Shown: positions 39,285 through 48,401, counted from the first letter of the stretch. The stretch: DNA of 64,000 nt from Streptomyces globisporus (GCA_014649555.1 BMTG01000011.1:62001-126000); one strand, 5' to 3'. Numbers and translations: made by a program. Notes: generated by a model from the letters alone, not told the origin.

Positions 39285-42184
39285 CGGAGGGGACCTCCCG
39301 CCTCGGGTCCGCCGTCGGGGGTGAGGACGCCCGCGGCCCGTTCGATCTGCCGGTCGACCTTGGCTCCGAGCGCCCGCACGATGTCCAGGACGACGCCGAG
39401 GACCAGCAGGTAGACGCCGAAGTCGAAGAGGACCGATGTGCTCAGGTGGTACGTGCCGAAGACCGGCAGATGTCCGTAGTACGTGAAGGCGTGCAGGACC
39501 GTGCCCTCGCCGAGTCCGAGGAGGCCCACCCCGGTGGAGATGAAGAGTCCGAGTCCGGTGAAGAGTCCGGGCTGCAGGGGGGCGGCCTCGGCGAGTTCGA
39601 AGCGGCCGCCCGCCAGGTAGCGGGTGATCAGGGCGACCCCGGCGACGAGCCCGGCGACGAATCCGCCGCCGGGCAGGGACTCGGCGCAGAACAGCAGGTA
39701 GACCGAGAGCACCAGGATCGGGTGGAACAGCAGCCGGGCCACCACTTCGAAGACGATCGAGCGGTGTTCGGGGGCGAGGGTGGCCCCGGCGGCCAGCCAG
39801 CTCCGTTCGGGGGCGGCGTCGTCGCCCTGCGGCAGCCGGGAGGAGTGGTGGGCGGAGAGGGACCATGCGGTGCGGCCCTGCAACTCCTCCTGGGCCATGG
39901 AGCCCTCGCTGCGGCGGTGCAGGTAGATGAGGCTGGTGACGCCGACCGCGGCGGCGGCGAGCACGGCGGACTCCCCCATCGTGTCCCAGGCGCGCAGGTC
40001 GACGAGGATGGTCGCCACGACGTCCTTGAGCCCGTGGTCGGCGACTTCCTGGACCATGGCGGTCCCGGCCGGTTCGGCGGTGCGCGCGGCGGCGGCGACC
40101 CACATCCCGACGCCGACGGTGGCGGCCGCCGCGAGCGCCACGGGGATGCGGGTGGCCCGCCGCCAGGTGCTCACGGTCTCCTGGAAGTGGACGGGCATCC
40201 GGCGCAGCACCAGTACGAAGACGATCATCGCGACGGTCTCGACGCAGAACTGGGTGAGCGCCAGGTCCGGCGCGCCCTGGACGACGAAGAGCAGCGCGGT
40301 GCCGTAACCGGTGAGTCCGGCCAGGACGACGCCCTTCATACGCCGCCGGACCGTCAGGCAGAGCAGGGCGGCGGCGCAGGTCAGGGCGGCGACGGCGCCC
40401 TGGAGCGGGTTGTCCCAGAGCCGGGGGCGTACGGCTCCGACCCAGGGGGTGTCGACCATGAGGACGGCGAGCTGTCCGCCGAGCATGACGAGCAGCGTGG
40501 TGGCGAGGTACACGGAGAGGGAGCCGCGCTGGATGAAGCCGGTGACCTGGAGGGCGAGACGTTCCTGCCCGAGCAGCAGATGGCCGAAGACGCTGTCGGC
40601 GGTGGGCCAGGCGATCCGCCGGGAGAGCCGGGTCACCTGGGTCCGGCCGAGGAAGAGCACGGCGCCCGCCGCCCAGGCGACCGCCGACAGGAGCAGCGCG
40701 AGGCCGAATCCGTGCCAGAGGGCGAGGTGGTACGGGTCCGGCTCGGCCGGGAACATGTCTGCGTACGCGTTCGGCAGCCGGTCGGTCCAGCTGACGGCCG
40801 GGCCGAGGACCAGACCGAGCACGGCGAGCAGCGCGGGCGGGGCGAGGAAGGCCGGGCCCACCCGGTGGACGGGGGTGTCGGGGACGCCGGGCTTGCGGAG
40901 GAACGCGCCCCAGAAGAACCGCAGGGTGTACGCGGTCGTCAGCGCGGAGCCCGCGACCACGACGACCAGCGCCCACCGGTCGGCGGTGGATCCGTGGAGC
41001 AGCGCTGCGAACGCGGCCTCCTTCGCGGCGAAGCCGAGCAGGGGCGGCAGGGCGGCCATGGAGGCGGCGGACAGCGCCGCGACCCCGGCGACGTACGGCA
41101 GGGAACGCCCGACTCCGGAGAGTTGACGCAGGTCACGTGTGCCGGCCGCATGGTCGACGATCCCGGTGACGAGGAACAGCGGGGCCTTGAAGAGGGCATG
41201 GGCGAGGATCATGGCGAAGGCGGCGAGCGCGGCGTCGTGGTTGCCGGTCCCGGCGAGCAGGGTGAGGAAGCCGAGCTGGCTGACGGTCCCGTAGGCGAGG
41301 ACGAGCTTGAGGTCGTTCAGGCGCAGCGCCCGCCAGCCGCCCAGCAGCATGGTCGCGCCGCCGAGGACGAGGACGACGGGTTTCCAGACGGGGACGTCGG
41401 CGAAGGCGGGGGCGAGGCGGGCGACCAGGTAGACGCCGGCCTTGACCATCGCTGCGGCGTGCAGATAGGCGCTGACGGGGGTCGGCGCGGCCATGGCGTT
41501 CGGCAGCCACATGGAGAACGGCCAGATGGCCGACTTCGACAGGGCCCCGCAGAGCACCAGGACCACGGCGACGGAGACGGCGAGGGTCGTCTCGGGCGGA
41601 TCGGTGACGATCGCGGAGATCCGGTAGGTGCCCGCGGCCTGACCGATGATCAGGAAGCCGACGAGCATGGCGAGGCCGCCGAACGTGGTGACGACGAGCG
41701 CCTGGAGGGCGGAGCGGCGGCTGTGCCGGTGTTCGCTGCCGTGGCCGATCAGCAGGTAGGAGAAGACCGTGGTCAGCTCCCAGAACACATAGAGCGTGAT
41801 CAGGTCGTCTGCGAGGACGAGGGCGAGCATCGCGCCCGCGAAGGCGAGGAGGTTCCCGGCGAACCGGCCCAGTTGCGGGGTGTCGTCGGTGAAGTAGGAG
41901 GCGCAGTAGAGCAGGACGAGCGCCCCGACCCCGGCGGCGAGCAGCACCATCAGCTCCGCCAGCGCGTCCAGCCGCAGATCGAGGGTGACCCCGTAGTCCG
42001 GGATCCACTCCCAGGTCCAGGTGTCCGCGCCGCCGGACGCGGCGGTGTTCCAGCGGGTGAAGGCCCAGACGGTGGCGGCGGCCGGCGGCAGCGCCAGCAC
42101 GACGAAGGCCCGTCGGCCGAGCCGGTGCACCAGCGGGCCCGCGCAGGCCGCCAGCGCGAAGTGGGCGACGATGAGCGCGATCAC
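39281..42184 (-). CDS. mrpA: Mrp Na+/H+ antiporter subunit A fused to subunit B
   Basis: A 967-residue membrane protein, the largest Mrp subunit, homologous to NuoL. The conserved W135-E136 pair lies in LYVFWELTTVFSYLLIG, followed by the KSAIWPFSMWLPNAMAAPTPVSA stretch (lysine plus channel motif). The last 150 residues match MrpB (HPILVLSVYLLFCAESLPGGGFVAGLVAG), which explains why no separate mrpB exists. The start is GTG at 42184 with no obvious ribosome site. The upstream 42,210-42,250 region is AT-rich and could hold the promoter, so a short-leader transcript is possible. It heads the operon that maintains Na+ and pH homeostasis. Confidence 0.9.
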   Translation of the reverse strand: MIALIVAHFALAACAGPLVHRLGRRAFVVLALPPAAATVWAFTRWNTAASGGADTWTWEWIPDYGVTLDLRLDALAELMVLLAAGVGALVLLYCASYFTDDTPQLGRFAGNLLAFAGAMLALVLADDLITLYVFWELTTVFSYLLIGHGSEHRHSRRSALQALVVTTFGGLAMLVGFLIIGQAAGTYRISAIVTDPPETTLAVSVAVVLVLCGALSKSAIWPFSMWLPNAMAAPTPVSAYLHAAAMVKAGVYLVARLAPAFADVPVWKPVVLVLGGATMLLGGWRALRLNDLKLVLAYGTVSQLGFLTLLAGTGNHDAALAAFAMILAHALFKAPLFLVTGIVDHAAGTRDLRQLSGVGRSLPYVAGVAALSAASMAALPPLLGFAAKEAAFAALLHGSTADRWALVVVVAGSALTTAYTLRFFWGAFLRKPGVPDTPVHRVGPAFLAPPALLAVLGLVLGPAVSWTDRLPNAYADMFPAEPDPYHLALWHGFGLALLLSAVAWAAGAVLFLGRTQVTRLSRRIAWPTADSVFGHLLLGQERLALQVTGFIQRGSLSVYLATTLLVMLGGQLAVLMVDTPWVGAVRPRLWDNPLQGAVAALTCAAALLCLTVRRRMKGVVLAGLTGYGTALLFVVQGAPDLALTQFCVETVAMIVFVLVLRRMPVHFQETVSTWRRATRIPVALAAAATVGVGMWVAAAARTAEPAGTAMVQEVADHGLKDVVATILVDLRAWDTMGESAVLAAAAVGVTSLIYLHRRSEGSMAQEELQGRTAWSLSAHHSSRLPQGDDAAPERSWLAAGATLAPEHRSIVFEVVARLLFHPILVLSVYLLFCAESLPGGGFVAGLVAGVALITRYLAGGRFELAEAAPLQPGLFTGLGLFISTGVGLLGLGEGTVLHAFTYYGHLPVFGTYHLSTSVLFDFGVYLLVLGVVLDIVRALGAKVDRQIERAAGVLTPDGGPEAGGPLR

Positions 42185-42325
42185 AGCGGGGTGTCCGGGG
42201 CGGGCGGCGAGGCATCCGGAATAAAGGGCACTAAATACAGATATATCCCCCGGACCGATTCACCCGTCCGGCGCGCCGCGCACCTCCCGGCCCGCTGGGT
42301 TCGCCCTCCTCGGGGTCCGGCCGCC

Positions 42326-42757
42326 TCAGCCGTGCCCGGCGCAGGACCCGCTGTGGTCGCAGTACGGCCTGTTGGCGGTGGCGCCGCAGCCGCAGAGCAT
42401 CACCCGGGTCTCATGGCGCGGGCCGTACGGGGTGGCGACTTCGAGGTCCCCGCGTACGTGCAGCACGCCGTCGGCGTGGAGCGACACATGGGTGGGGACG
42501 TCGGGGACCTCGTCGGGCATGCCGTCGGTGCGGTGGTACTGGAGGGCGCCGCTCGGGCAGCGGTGGATGACCTCGGCGACCTCGTCGGCGGGGGCGTTGT
42601 CCGGCTGGACCCACGGACGGCGGTCGACGTCGAAGACAGTCGGGAGCCCGCGCACGCATTCGGCGGCGTGCAGGCAGCGGTGCGCGTCGAAGCCGACGAC
42701 GATGCCCTCGCCGTCGTAGGACTTGGCGGCGGGGCGCGGGGGCGGCTGACTGGTCAC
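42326..42757 (-). CDS. Divergent 4Fe-4S ferredoxin-like domain fused to a CDGSH-type iron-sulfur domain
   Basis: A 143-residue two-domain iron-sulfur protein. The first domain has FDAHRCLHAAECV and HRCPSGALQYH, the divergent mononuclear 4Fe-4S fold also seen in E. coli YjdI. The second has CGCGATANRPYCDHSG, the CDGSH iron-sulfur finger. Its last element reads C-D-H-S-G, so the histidine falls two residues after the third Cys instead of four. It may coordinate the 2Fe-2S cluster differently or not at all. A GTG start at 42757 follows GGGAGAG. The gene lies 83 nt beyond the Rid-family stop on the same strand. Partner proteins are unknown. Confidence 0.75.
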   Translation of the reverse strand: MTSQPPPRPAAKSYDGEGIVVGFDAHRCLHAAECVRGLPTVFDVDRRPWVQPDNAPADEVAEVIHRCPSGALQYHRTDGMPDEVPDVPTHVSLHADGVLHVRGDLEVATPYGPRHETRVMLCGCGATANRPYCDHSGSCAGHG

Positions 42758-42843
42758 CGCTGACTCTCCCGGGTCGGCTCGGCATCCGGACCCCTTCAGC
42801 CTCGCCCCGGCGCCCCGCCGCCGCTACTCGGGGGCCGGGGCTC

Positions 42844-43245
42844 TCACGGGAGGACCGCGACACCGTCGATCTCGACCATCGCCTGTTCGTCCCAGAGCCG
42901 GGCGACCCCGATGACGGCCATTGCCGGGTAGTCGCGCCCCGCGAGCCTGCGCCAGATCCGGCCCAGCTCGCCGGAGTGGGAGCGGTAGTCGTCCACGTCG
43001 GTGGCGTAGACGGTGACCCGGGCGAGGTCGGCGGGGGCACCCCCGGCCGCGTGGAGAGCGGTGAGCAGATTGCCGAGCGCGAGCGCGAACTGCTCGGGCA
43101 GGGTGGCCCCGACGACCTTGCCCTCCGGGTCGAGCGCGGTCTGCCCGGCGAGGAAGACCAGGTGCCCGCCGGTGGCGACGACGGCGTGGCTGAAGCCGGT
43201 GGGCGGGGAGAGTTCGGACGGGTTGATCCGGTGGGACGGACTCAT
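42844..43245 (-). CDS. Rid (YjgF/YER057c/UK114) family protein lacking the catalytic Arg
   Basis: A 133-residue trimer-forming Rid-fold protein. GHLVFLAGQTALDPEGKVVG and QFALALGNLLTALHAAGGAPADLARVTVY follow the family. The position of the E. coli RidA catalytic arginine (motif P-x-R) reads Y-P-A-M-A, so enamine/imine hydrolysis of the RidA type is unlikely. It should be one of the Arg-lacking Rid subgroups. AGGAGCC precedes the ATG at 43245. It lies 49 nt after the acyl-CoA dehydrogenase stop on the same strand. Anthranilate-CoA clusters commonly contain such a gene, possibly to handle ring-derived enamines. Confidence 0.8.
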   Translation of the reverse strand: MSPSHRINPSELSPPTGFSHAVVATGGHLVFLAGQTALDPEGKVVGATLPEQFALALGNLLTALHAAGGAPADLARVTVYATDVDDYRSHSGELGRIWRRLAGRDYPAMAVIGVARLWDEQAMVEIDGVAVLP

Positions 43246-43294
43246 GCGGGCGGCTCCTGGGTCGGGGAGGTCCGGACGGCTGCTGGGCGGACGG

Positions 43295-44455
43295 TTACGG
43301 GGCGGAGGGCGGTGGGGCAGGGGACGCGTCGGGGCGCTGGGCGGCGTTCGCGTACAGCTCCTTGGCGATGATGGTGCGCTGCACCTCGCTCGCGCCCTCG
43401 TAGATGCGCGGCGCGCGGACCTCGCGGTAGAGGTGTTCGAGCAGATGGCCCCGGCGAAGGGCGCGGGCGCCGTGCAGCTGGACGGCGGCGTCGACGACGT
43501 ACTGCGCGGTCTCGGTGGCGTACAGCTTCGCCATCGCCGCGCGGCGCGGCACCCCGCTCTCCCCCGCGTCGTACGCCGCTGCCGCCGCGTACACCAGCAG
43601 ACGGGCGGCCTCGGTGCGGGTGGCCATCTCGGCGACCTGGTGCGAGACGGCCTGGAGGTCGCTCAGCGGGCCGCCGAACGCGGTGCGGTGGGCGGTGTGG
43701 TCCAGGGTCGCGTCGAGGGCGGCGCGGGCCATCCCGACGGCGAAGGCCCCGACGCTGGGCCGGAAGAGGTTGAGGGTGTTCATGGCGACCCGGAAGCCCC
43801 GGTCGGGTTCGCCGAGGACGTCGTCGGCGGTGACCGGTACGCCGTCGAACTCCAGGGTGCCGATGGGGTGCGGGGAGAGCATGTCGAGGGCGGAGCCGGT
43901 GAGTCCGGGGCGGTCGGACGGAACCAGGAACGCGGTGATACCCCGGGATCCGGCGCCGGGGGTGGTGCGGGCGAAGACCACGGCGAAGTCGGCCTCGGGA
44001 GCGTTGGAGATCCAGCACTTCTCGCCGCTCAGCGCCCAGCCCGCCGGGGTGGGCTGGGCGGTCAGGCTCAGGGCGGCCGCGTCGGAGCCCGCCCCCGGCT
44101 CGCTCAGCGCGAACGCGGCGACGGCCCGCCCGGCCCGGACCTCGGGAAGCCAGCGTTCGCGGTGGGCGGGGGTGCCCGCCTGGACGACCGGGGTGGTGCC
44201 GAGGCCCTGGAGGGCGAGTGCGGTCTCGGCCTCGGTGCAGCCGCGGGCCAGCGACTCCCGCATCAGGCACAGGTCCAGCGCGCCGGAGCCCAGCATCCGG
44301 CCGAGGAGGCCCAGCTCGCCGAGTGCGGCCAGCAGGGGACGGTTGACCCGCCCGGGCTCCCCCTTCTCCGCCAGCGGGCGCAGTTCCCGCACGGCGAACG
44401 TACGGAGCTCCTCGCACCAGGCGGTTTGTTCCGGTTCGAGGGAGAATGCCGTCAT
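43295..44455 (-). CDS. Acyl-CoA dehydrogenase family protein
   Basis: A 386-residue FAD enzyme of the usual length. It carries FALSEPGAGSDAAALSLTA, WISNAPEADFAVVFART, RAAFGGPLSDLQAVSHQVAEM and the C-terminal RIYEGASEVQRTIIAKELYAN, in which the E of Y-E-G is the catalytic base in this family. The ATG at 44455 is chosen because AGAGG precedes it; the longer frame adds 18 unlike residues. It is divergent from an aryl-CoA ligase gene (150 nt between starts) and upstream of the Rid gene on the same strand. It probably oxidises a ring-cleavage acyl-CoA intermediate. Confidence 0.88.
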   Translation of the reverse strand: MTAFSLEPEQTAWCEELRTFAVRELRPLAEKGEPGRVNRPLLAALGELGLLGRMLGSGALDLCLMRESLARGCTEAETALALQGLGTTPVVQAGTPAHRERWLPEVRAGRAVAAFALSEPGAGSDAAALSLTAQPTPAGWALSGEKCWISNAPEADFAVVFARTTPGAGSRGITAFLVPSDRPGLTGSALDMLSPHPIGTLEFDGVPVTADDVLGEPDRGFRVAMNTLNLFRPSVGAFAVGMARAALDATLDHTAHRTAFGGPLSDLQAVSHQVAEMATRTEAARLLVYAAAAAYDAGESGVPRRAAMAKLYATETAQYVVDAAVQLHGARALRRGHLLEHLYREVRAPRIYEGASEVQRTIIAKELYANAAQRPDASPAPPPSAP

Positions 44456-44550
44456 GGCGGCGCCTCTCTTGTCGCGTCGTGTCGCGTGCCCCGCCGCGTC
44501 GGGTGGCATCTCGTCGCATCGCTTCGCACGCCATGGCTTATCGCGGACCG

Positions 44551-44578
44551 TTGACTACCGTCACCCAAACGATACGCT
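44551..44578 (+). promoter_or_regulatory. Candidate promoter of the aryl-CoA ligase gene
   Basis: TTGACT (44551-44556) and TACGCT (44573-44578), separated by 16 nt, form a good sigma-HrdB-like promoter. It ends 27 nt before the ligase ATG (44606), in the divergent region with the acyl-CoA dehydrogenase gene. A PaaX-type operator is expected nearby, but no clear palindrome was seen. Confidence 0.5.
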
Positions 44579-44605
44579 CCAGAGGCGACAAGGGGGCGAT
44601 CCTTC

Positions 44606-46306
44606 ATGGAGCCGAATTCCTCGCCGAACACGCCCACAGCCGCCGCCGACGCGTCCGTACGCGTCCCCGGCGCGCCTCACGAGCCGACCGGGCGCGCCAT
44701 CGGCGCCCACATCGACACCTTCGCGCGCGACCATCTCCCGCCGCCGGAACAGTGGCCGGAACTCCTCCTGGACGATCCGGCGCCGCGTTACCCCGACCGG
44801 CTGAACTGCGGACACGAGCTGCTGGACCGCACGGTCGAGAAGTACGGCCCCGACCGTCCCGCGCTGCGCTCCGGCGACGGCGGCGTCTGGAGCTACGGCG
44901 AGCTGCGGGAGACCGTGGACCGCATCGCCCAGGTACTGACGGAGGATCTGGGCGTGGTGCCGGGCAACCGGGTGCTGCTGCGCGGGCCGACCACGCCCTG
45001 GCTGGCCGCCTGCTGGCTGGCCGTCATGAAGGCGGGCGCGGTCGCCGTCACCGTACTGGCGCAGGCCCGCGCCTCGGAGCTGGCCACCATCTGCTCGCTG
45101 GCGCGCATCGGCCACGCGCTGTGCGACGCCCGGTCCGCGGAGGACCTGGCCCAGGCGGACGTGGACGGGCTGCGGATCACCCTGTTCGGCGGGGACGGGC
45201 CCGACGACCTCACCCGGCTGGCGGAGAACAGAACCGGTCCGTACCGGGCGGTGGGCACGGCCGCCGACGAGGTCGCGCTCATCGCGTTCACCTCGGGAAC
45301 CACCGGGCGCCCCAAGGGCTGTATGCATCTGCACCGGGACCTCCTGGCCATCGCCGACACCTTCTCCCGCCATGTGCTGCGCCCCTCGGCCGACGACGTG
45401 TTCGCGGGCAGCCCGCCGCTGGGCTTCACGTTCGGCCTGGGCGGACTGCTGATCTTCCCGCTGCGGGCCGGGGCCTCGACGCTGCTGCTGGAACAGGCCG
45501 GTCCGCAGCATCTGCTGCCCGCACTGGTCCACCACCGGGTCTCGGTGCTGTTCACCGCGCCGACGGCCTACCGCACGATGCTCGGCCAGCTGAACGGCCA
45601 CGACCTGTCGGCGCTGCGGCGCTGCGTGTCGGCCGGGGAGAACCTGCCGGAGGCGACCTGGCGGGCCTGGTACGAGGCCACGGGGCTGCGCATCATCAAC
45701 GGCATCGGGGCCACGGAACTCCTGCACATCTTCATCTCGGCGGCCGACGACGCGATCCGGCCGGGCATGACCGGGGTGCCCGTGCCGGGCTGGCAGGCCC
45801 GGGTCGTGGACGAGCACGGGGATGAGCTGCCGGACGGCGAGCCGGGACTGCTCGCCGTGCGCGGCCCGGTCGGCTGCCGCTATCTCGCCGACCCGCGGCA
45901 GACGGACTACGTCCGGCACGGCTGGAACCTCACCGGCGACACCTTCGTCCGCGAACCGGACGGCTACTTCCGTTACGTGGCCCGCGCCGACGACATGATC
46001 ATCTCCTCCGGGTACAACATCGCGGGCCCCGAGGTGGAGGACGCCCTGCTGCGCCATCCGGAGGTCGCGGAGGCAGCCGTGGTGGGCCGGGCGGACGAGC
46101 GGCGCGGCGAGATCGTGGTGGCGCACGTGGTGCTGACCGAGGGCTCGGAGCAGACGGCGGACTCGCTGCGCGCCCATATGAAGGCCAACCTCGCCCCGCA
46201 CAAGTGCCCGCGCGTCTTCGTGTTCGAGGAGTCCCTGCCGCGCACCGCGACCGGCAAACTGCAGCGGTTCCTGCTCCGGGAAGACCTCCGGAAGGACAGA
46301 GCCTAG
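44606..46306 (+). CDS. AMP-dependent aryl-CoA ligase, 2-aminobenzoate-CoA ligase type
   Basis: A 566-residue ANL-superfamily ligase that activates an aromatic acid as its CoA thioester with ATP. Motifs: the P-loop FTSGTTGRPKG, INGIGATELLHIF, the hinge-region Y-x-x-R-A-D-D-M-I (YVARADDMIISSGYN) and the C-terminal acyl-adenylate lysine in PRTATGKLQR. The N-terminal block (CGHELLDRTVEKYG, LRGPTTPWLAACWLAVMKAG) follows the benzoate/2-aminobenzoate-CoA ligase branch. 2-Aminobenzoate is the favoured substrate because a fused monooxygenase/Old Yellow Enzyme lies a few kb away. Salicylate or benzoate remain possible. PaaX follows 9 nt after the stop. Confidence 0.82.
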   Translation: MEPNSSPNTPTAAADASVRVPGAPHEPTGRAIGAHIDTFARDHLPPPEQWPELLLDDPAPRYPDRLNCGHELLDRTVEKYGPDRPALRSGDGGVWSYGELRETVDRIAQVLTEDLGVVPGNRVLLRGPTTPWLAACWLAVMKAGAVAVTVLAQARASELATICSLARIGHALCDARSAEDLAQADVDGLRITLFGGDGPDDLTRLAENRTGPYRAVGTAADEVALIAFTSGTTGRPKGCMHLHRDLLAIADTFSRHVLRPSADDVFAGSPPLGFTFGLGGLLIFPLRAGASTLLLEQAGPQHLLPALVHHRVSVLFTAPTAYRTMLGQLNGHDLSALRRCVSAGENLPEATWRAWYEATGLRIINGIGATELLHIFISAADDAIRPGMTGVPVPGWQARVVDEHGDELPDGEPGLLAVRGPVGCRYLADPRQTDYVRHGWNLTGDTFVREPDGYFRYVARADDMIISSGYNIAGPEVEDALLRHPEVAEAAVVGRADERRGEIVVAHVVLTEGSEQTADSLRAHMKANLAPHKCPRVFVFEESLPRTATGKLQRFLLREDLRKDRA

Positions 46307-46315
46307 AGTGATCAC

Positions 46316-47134
46316 GTGGCCGAGTTGCGCACCCCCCGCTCCCTGATCATCACGCTCTACGGCGCCTACGGCCGTCCGGCGGACGGTGCCCCGTTCGCGG
46401 TGTCGGAGCTGATCCGCCTGCTGCACGCCGTGGGCGTCGACGCCCCGTCCGTACGCTCGTGCGTCTCGCGGCTGAAACGGCGCGGGCTGCTGGTGGCCGC
46501 CCGGGCCGGGGACGGCTCGGCGGGGTACGCACTGTCGCCCGACGCCCGGCAGCTGCTGGACGACGGGGACCGCCGGATCTACCGGCATCCCGCGCCGAGC
46601 CTGGCCGACGGCTGGGTGCTCGCGGTGTTCTCCGTGCCCGAGGCGGAGCGCAGCAAGCGCCATGTGCTGCGCTCCCGGCTGGCCCGGCTGGGCTTCGGCA
46701 CGGCCGCGCCCGGGGTGTGGATCGCGCCGGGCGGGCTGTACGAGGAGACCCGGCACACCCTGGAACGGCTCGAACTCGACCCGTACGTCGACCTGTTCCG
46801 GGGCGAGCACCTCGGTTTCGCCGCCACCCGCGAGGCGGTCGCCCGCTGGTGGGACCTGGACACGGTGGCACGGCTGCACCACGACTTCCTGGAGCTGCAC
46901 GAGCCGGTGCTGCGGGACTGGGAGGCGTCCGGGGCCGACGGCCCGCCCCGCCCGCAGACCGCCTACCGGGACTATCTGCTGGCGCTGGACTCCTGGCGGC
47001 AACTCCCGTACGCGGACCCGGGACTTCCCACGGAGCTGCTGCCCGCGGACTGGCCGGGCGGCCGGTCGGCGGAGGTGTTCGGCCGGCTGCACGAACGGCT
47101 GCGGGACGCCGGGGAGCTCTTCGTACGGGAGTGA
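46316..47134 (+). CDS. PaaX-family transcriptional repressor
   Basis: A 272-residue regulator of the PaaX family, which senses aryl-CoA thioesters. The N-terminal winged-helix region runs RTPRSLIITLYGAYG...SVRSCVSRLKRRGLL. The central PaaX domain has YRHPAPSLADGWVLAVFSVPE, RHVLRSRLARLGFGTAAPGVWIAP and the C-terminal FLELHEPVLRDW, all characteristic. The start is GTG at 46316, 9 nt after the ligase, and the two are probably co-transcribed. It is the likely regulator of the ligase, dehydrogenase and monooxygenase genes in this region, with the aryl-CoA as inducer. Confidence 0.88.
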   Translation: MAELRTPRSLIITLYGAYGRPADGAPFAVSELIRLLHAVGVDAPSVRSCVSRLKRRGLLVAARAGDGSAGYALSPDARQLLDDGDRRIYRHPAPSLADGWVLAVFSVPEAERSKRHVLRSRLARLGFGTAAPGVWIAPGGLYEETRHTLERLELDPYVDLFRGEHLGFAATREAVARWWDLDTVARLHHDFLELHEPVLRDWEASGADGPPRPQTAYRDYLLALDSWRQLPYADPGLPTELLPADWPGGRSAEVFGRLHERLRDAGELFVRE

Positions 47135-47196
47135 CGCCCGTGGCACGACGGGGAAATCCGGGTGCCCCGGCCTCCCGCTCCCGGGCAGGATGAGGC

Positions 47197-48027
47197 ATGA
47201 CCTGGACCTTCACCGACGACGTCGACGTGTTCCTCGCCGCGGCCGGCCCGTCGCTCGCCGCGCGGCCCGTCGAGCACACGGTGGCGCTGTCGGTCACCGA
47301 GCGGCTGAGGCGTTCCGGCGCGCATCACTACGGTGCGGACGATCCCGTGCTCGGGTGGTGGCGCGGGGCGGACGGGGCGGTGGCGGGGACGCTCGTGCGC
47401 ACGCCGCCGCATGGGGCGATGCTCACCGCCCTGCCCCCGGAGGCGGTCGAGCCGCTGGTGGAGGCCCTGGGAGCAGGTCCCGACCTCGACGGTGTCAACG
47501 CGGACCGGGACATCGCGGCGCTGCTGGCCGCCCGGCTGCCGGGCTACCGGACCGTGCAGGAGCAGCGGCTGTACCGGCTGGGCACGCTGCGGCCGCCCTC
47601 CCCCGCGCCGGAGGGCCGGGCCAGGGCGGCGGCGCGGGAGGACCGGGCGCTGCTGGTGGCGTGGGTGGAGGGGTTCGCCGAGGCGACCGGGCAGTCCAAG
47701 TCCTCGGCCGAGTGGCTGGTGGACGAGGGCACGGAACGCGGGTCGCTCACCCTCTGGGAGAGCGGCGGTACGCCGGTGGCCCTGGCGGGGCGCTCACTGA
47801 TGCTGGCGGGCATGGTGCGGGTGACGTCGGTGTACACCCCGCCGGAGTTCCGCGGCCGGGGGTACGGGGCCGCCGTGACGGCCGAGTCCTCGCGGGCCGC
47901 CCTGGCGGAGGGCGCTGCGGAGGTCCTGCTCTTCACGGACCTCGCCAACCCGACGAGCAACGGCGTCTATCTGCGCATCGGTTACGAGCCGGTGGCGGAC
48001 CGGGTGCAGTTGAGGAGGGACACGTGA
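47197..48027 (+). CDS. GNAT-family N-acetyltransferase
   Basis: A 276-residue acetyltransferase with a divergent N-terminal half and a C-terminal GNAT domain (about 140-276). The acetyl-CoA loop is EFRGRGYGAAVTAE (R/Q-x-x-G-x-G), preceded by MVRVTSVYTPP and followed by LLFTDLANPTSNGVYLRIGYEPV. The substrate is unknown. GGATGAGG precedes the ATG at 47197. The stop overlaps the GTG of a 47-codon frame in the form GTGA. It lies between PaaX and broken sequence, and has no evident link to aromatic degradation. Confidence 0.82.
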   Translation: MTWTFTDDVDVFLAAAGPSLAARPVEHTVALSVTERLRRSGAHHYGADDPVLGWWRGADGAVAGTLVRTPPHGAMLTALPPEAVEPLVEALGAGPDLDGVNADRDIAALLAARLPGYRTVQEQRLYRLGTLRPPSPAPEGRARAAAREDRALLVAWVEGFAEATGQSKSSAEWLVDEGTERGSLTLWESGGTPVALAGRSLMLAGMVRVTSVYTPPEFRGRGYGAAVTAESSRAALAEGAAEVLLFTDLANPTSNGVYLRIGYEPVADRVQLRRDT

Positions 48028-48340
48028 CGGCCGAGTCCGCGGGGACGGAGCCGACCCACTCCCTCGACAACCTCCACCTCGCCGAACTGCCCGAGGACCA
48101 GGCCGGGGAGGTCCGCCGGGCCTACGACTCCTGGGGCAACAACCTGCGGCGATGCCTGGCCACCTGACCTGGCTCACGCATAGGACGTTCGCGATCGCCG
48201 AGTACCTCCGCCGGCTCCACGAGTCTTCCTCAACAACCTTCTGTACGCCGAGTACGCGGACTACCGCGACCGGTTCTGCCACGTCCTGAGAACCGGCGAC
48301 CGGTGGATGTACACGATGCGCCGGTCCCAGTACCTCTGAC
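48024..48340 (+). pseudogene. Broken gene fragments of unknown family downstream of the GNAT gene
   Basis: A 47-codon frame (48024-48167) starts on the GNAT stop and contains THSLDNLHLAELPEDQ. A second frame beginning with ATG inside its end reads MPGHLTWLTHRTFAIAEYL. From about 48230 a third frame reads FLNNLLYAEYADYRDRF and ends GDRWMYTMRRSQYL at a TGA (48340). All three use normal high-GC codons but none is complete, as if one small gene had been broken by frameshifts. I cannot name the family. The alternative is a genuine 47-residue protein followed by non-coding DNA. Confidence 0.4.
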
Positions 48341-48401
48341 CCGTCACGCCGGCCACCGCCACGCTCGGCGACCGGGGTCGTTCCGCCCTTCACGGGGCTG
48401 G

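Noticed and set aside
39446-42763. Plus-strand open frame of about 1,100 codons opposite mrpA
   Set aside because: Its Gly/Glu/Asp-rich low-complexity translation is typical of antisense high-GC DNA, and the minus strand encodes an unmistakable MrpA-MrpB fusion.
44461-44540. Repeated GTCGCGTCGTG-like units between the dehydrogenase and ligase genes, considered as a small CRISPR or operator array
   Set aside because: Units are short, irregular and without spacers; this is simple-sequence bias.
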